Assembly: GCA_005880315.1 (NCBI GenBank) | Contig: VBHB01000090.1 | Span: 1-33,258, forward strand | Direction: 5' to 3' | DNA: 33,258 bases | Origin: Chloroflexota bacterium | Lineage (GTDB): Bacteria > Chloroflexota > Dormibacteria > Dormibacterales > Dormibacteraceae | Shown: piece after piece, positions 32,742-33,258 of the stretch | Numbering within the stretch: position 1 is the first letter of the stretch | Layout of the letters: every line of letters starts with the position of its first letter | Notes under the pieces: generated by a model | Database searches by the model: none | Told to the model about the DNA's origin: nothing | What the model saw: only the letters and a program-made list of their open reading frames with translations | Translations under genes and position numbers: made by a program

Positions 32742-33258
32742 CCGCCGCCACCTCTTGTTGCAGCGCCACCGGGTTATGGCACGCAACCCGCTGGCCCGGT
32801 TCCATGGGTTCGAGGGCCGGCTGCTCACGCGAACAGACGCTGACGGCATTCGGGCAGCGCGGATGAAACCGACATCCACCGGGTGGGTGCATGAGGTTGG
32901 CGACGTTGCCTGCAATCGTCACGATGTCACCTTTCAGGCCGAGCCGCGGCCGAGATGCAAGCAGCGCCTTCGTATACGGATGGCGCGGGGACCCGAACAG
33001 GTGCTCCAGACGGCCGACCTCCACAATTCTTCCGGCATAGAGCACGGCCACCCGATCGCAGATCTGCGCTGCGAGTGCGAGGTCATGGGTGATGAGCAGC
33101 ATCGCCATTCCCGTGCGCTGACGAAGTTCGCGCAGCAGCTGAACAATCTGGTACTGAGTCGTCACATCGAGACCGGTCGTCGGCTCGTCCGCTATGAGAA
33201 GGCGCGGTTCGCAGGAGAGCGCAAGCGAGATCATGATTCGCTGCGCCATCCCGCCGGA
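32734..33258 (-). CDS. ABC transporter ATP-binding protein, DppD/OppD type (C-terminal part)
   Basis: The last ~174 residues of the partner ATPase; the gene begins beyond the right edge. The visible part starts inside the signature ('SGGMAQRIMISLAL'), then Walker B '[16 protein letters not shown]', switch 'LITHDLALAAQ', 'PRHPYTKALLASRP' and the cysteine tail 'GGCRFHPRCPNAVSVCSRE'. It is probably first or late in the operon, with permeases and the binding protein expected just outside the window. It overlaps the DppF-type gene by 8 nt. Confidence 0.9.
   Translation of the reverse strand, partial: SGGMAQRIMISLALSCEPRLLIADEPTTGLDVTTQYQIVQLLRELRQRTGMAMLLITHDLALAAQICDRVAVLYAGRIVEVGRLEHLFGSPRHPYTKALLASRPRLGLKGDIVTIAGNVANLMHPPGGCRFHPRCPNAVSVCSREQPALEPMEPGQRVACHNPVALQQEVAAGG

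Overview
The window reads as chromosomal DNA from a high-GC, free-living bacterium with a catabolic, probably soil-type, lifestyle. Evidence for this is the strong G/C bias at third codon positions, many GTG and TTG starts, tightly packed operons with 1-8 nt overlaps, and a content of peptide-type ABC importers, CoA-dependent aromatic degradation, hydantoinase-type genes and small detoxification genes. Chloroflexota, Dormibacterota or Actinomycetota would all fit, but no marker gene settles it. No rRNA, intact tRNA, CRISPR array, integrase or transposase was seen.

Layout. 1-3681 (+): the end of a peptide/nickel-type ABC importer operon (solute-binding protein, two permeases, one ATPase). 3771-5468 (+): a methyltransferase, a minimal AraC-type regulator and a VOC/glyoxalase protein, closed by a strong hairpin. 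5556-12173: a divergent aromatic-CoA locus. On the minus strand are a Rid-family protein and a crotonase-family protein. On the plus strand are a benzoate/2-aminobenzoate-type CoA ligase, a monooxygenase/Old-Yellow-Enzyme fusion of the 2-aminobenzoyl-CoA monooxygenase/reductase type, and a TrpB2-type tryptophan synthase beta chain. 12261-15832: a terpene-cyclase-fold protein, a DUF4386 membrane protein, a MOSC protein with an extra N-terminal domain, and a PAP2 phosphatase. 15977-18709: formamidase-like protein, divergent from a D-2-hydroxyacid dehydrogenase/HpcH-aldolase pair. 18722-21568: a GT87-type glycosyltransferase with a decayed second copy beside it, then a threonine aldolase.

21569-24850 is the disturbed part. 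Two direct repeats resembling the 3' half of a tRNA-Asn gene flank a secreted protein, a truncated OsmC gene, a DUF899 redox protein and a small membrane protein. Just beyond lies a broken copy of the 5' end of hyuB. The OsmC frame has an in-frame TGA exactly where its reactive cysteine belongs, with a small hairpin 14 nt after it. It is either a selenocysteine gene, or its remnant, or simple decay.

24850-33258 (-) is a long, tight operon read right to left: ABC ATPase D (cut by the window edge), ATPase F, two tandem DUF917 proteins, a nitroreductase with a C-terminal extension, hyuA and hyuB. The likely joint task is uptake and ring opening or activation of a hydantoin-like or related N-heterocyclic/carbonyl substrate. 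The substrate cannot be read from sequence alone.
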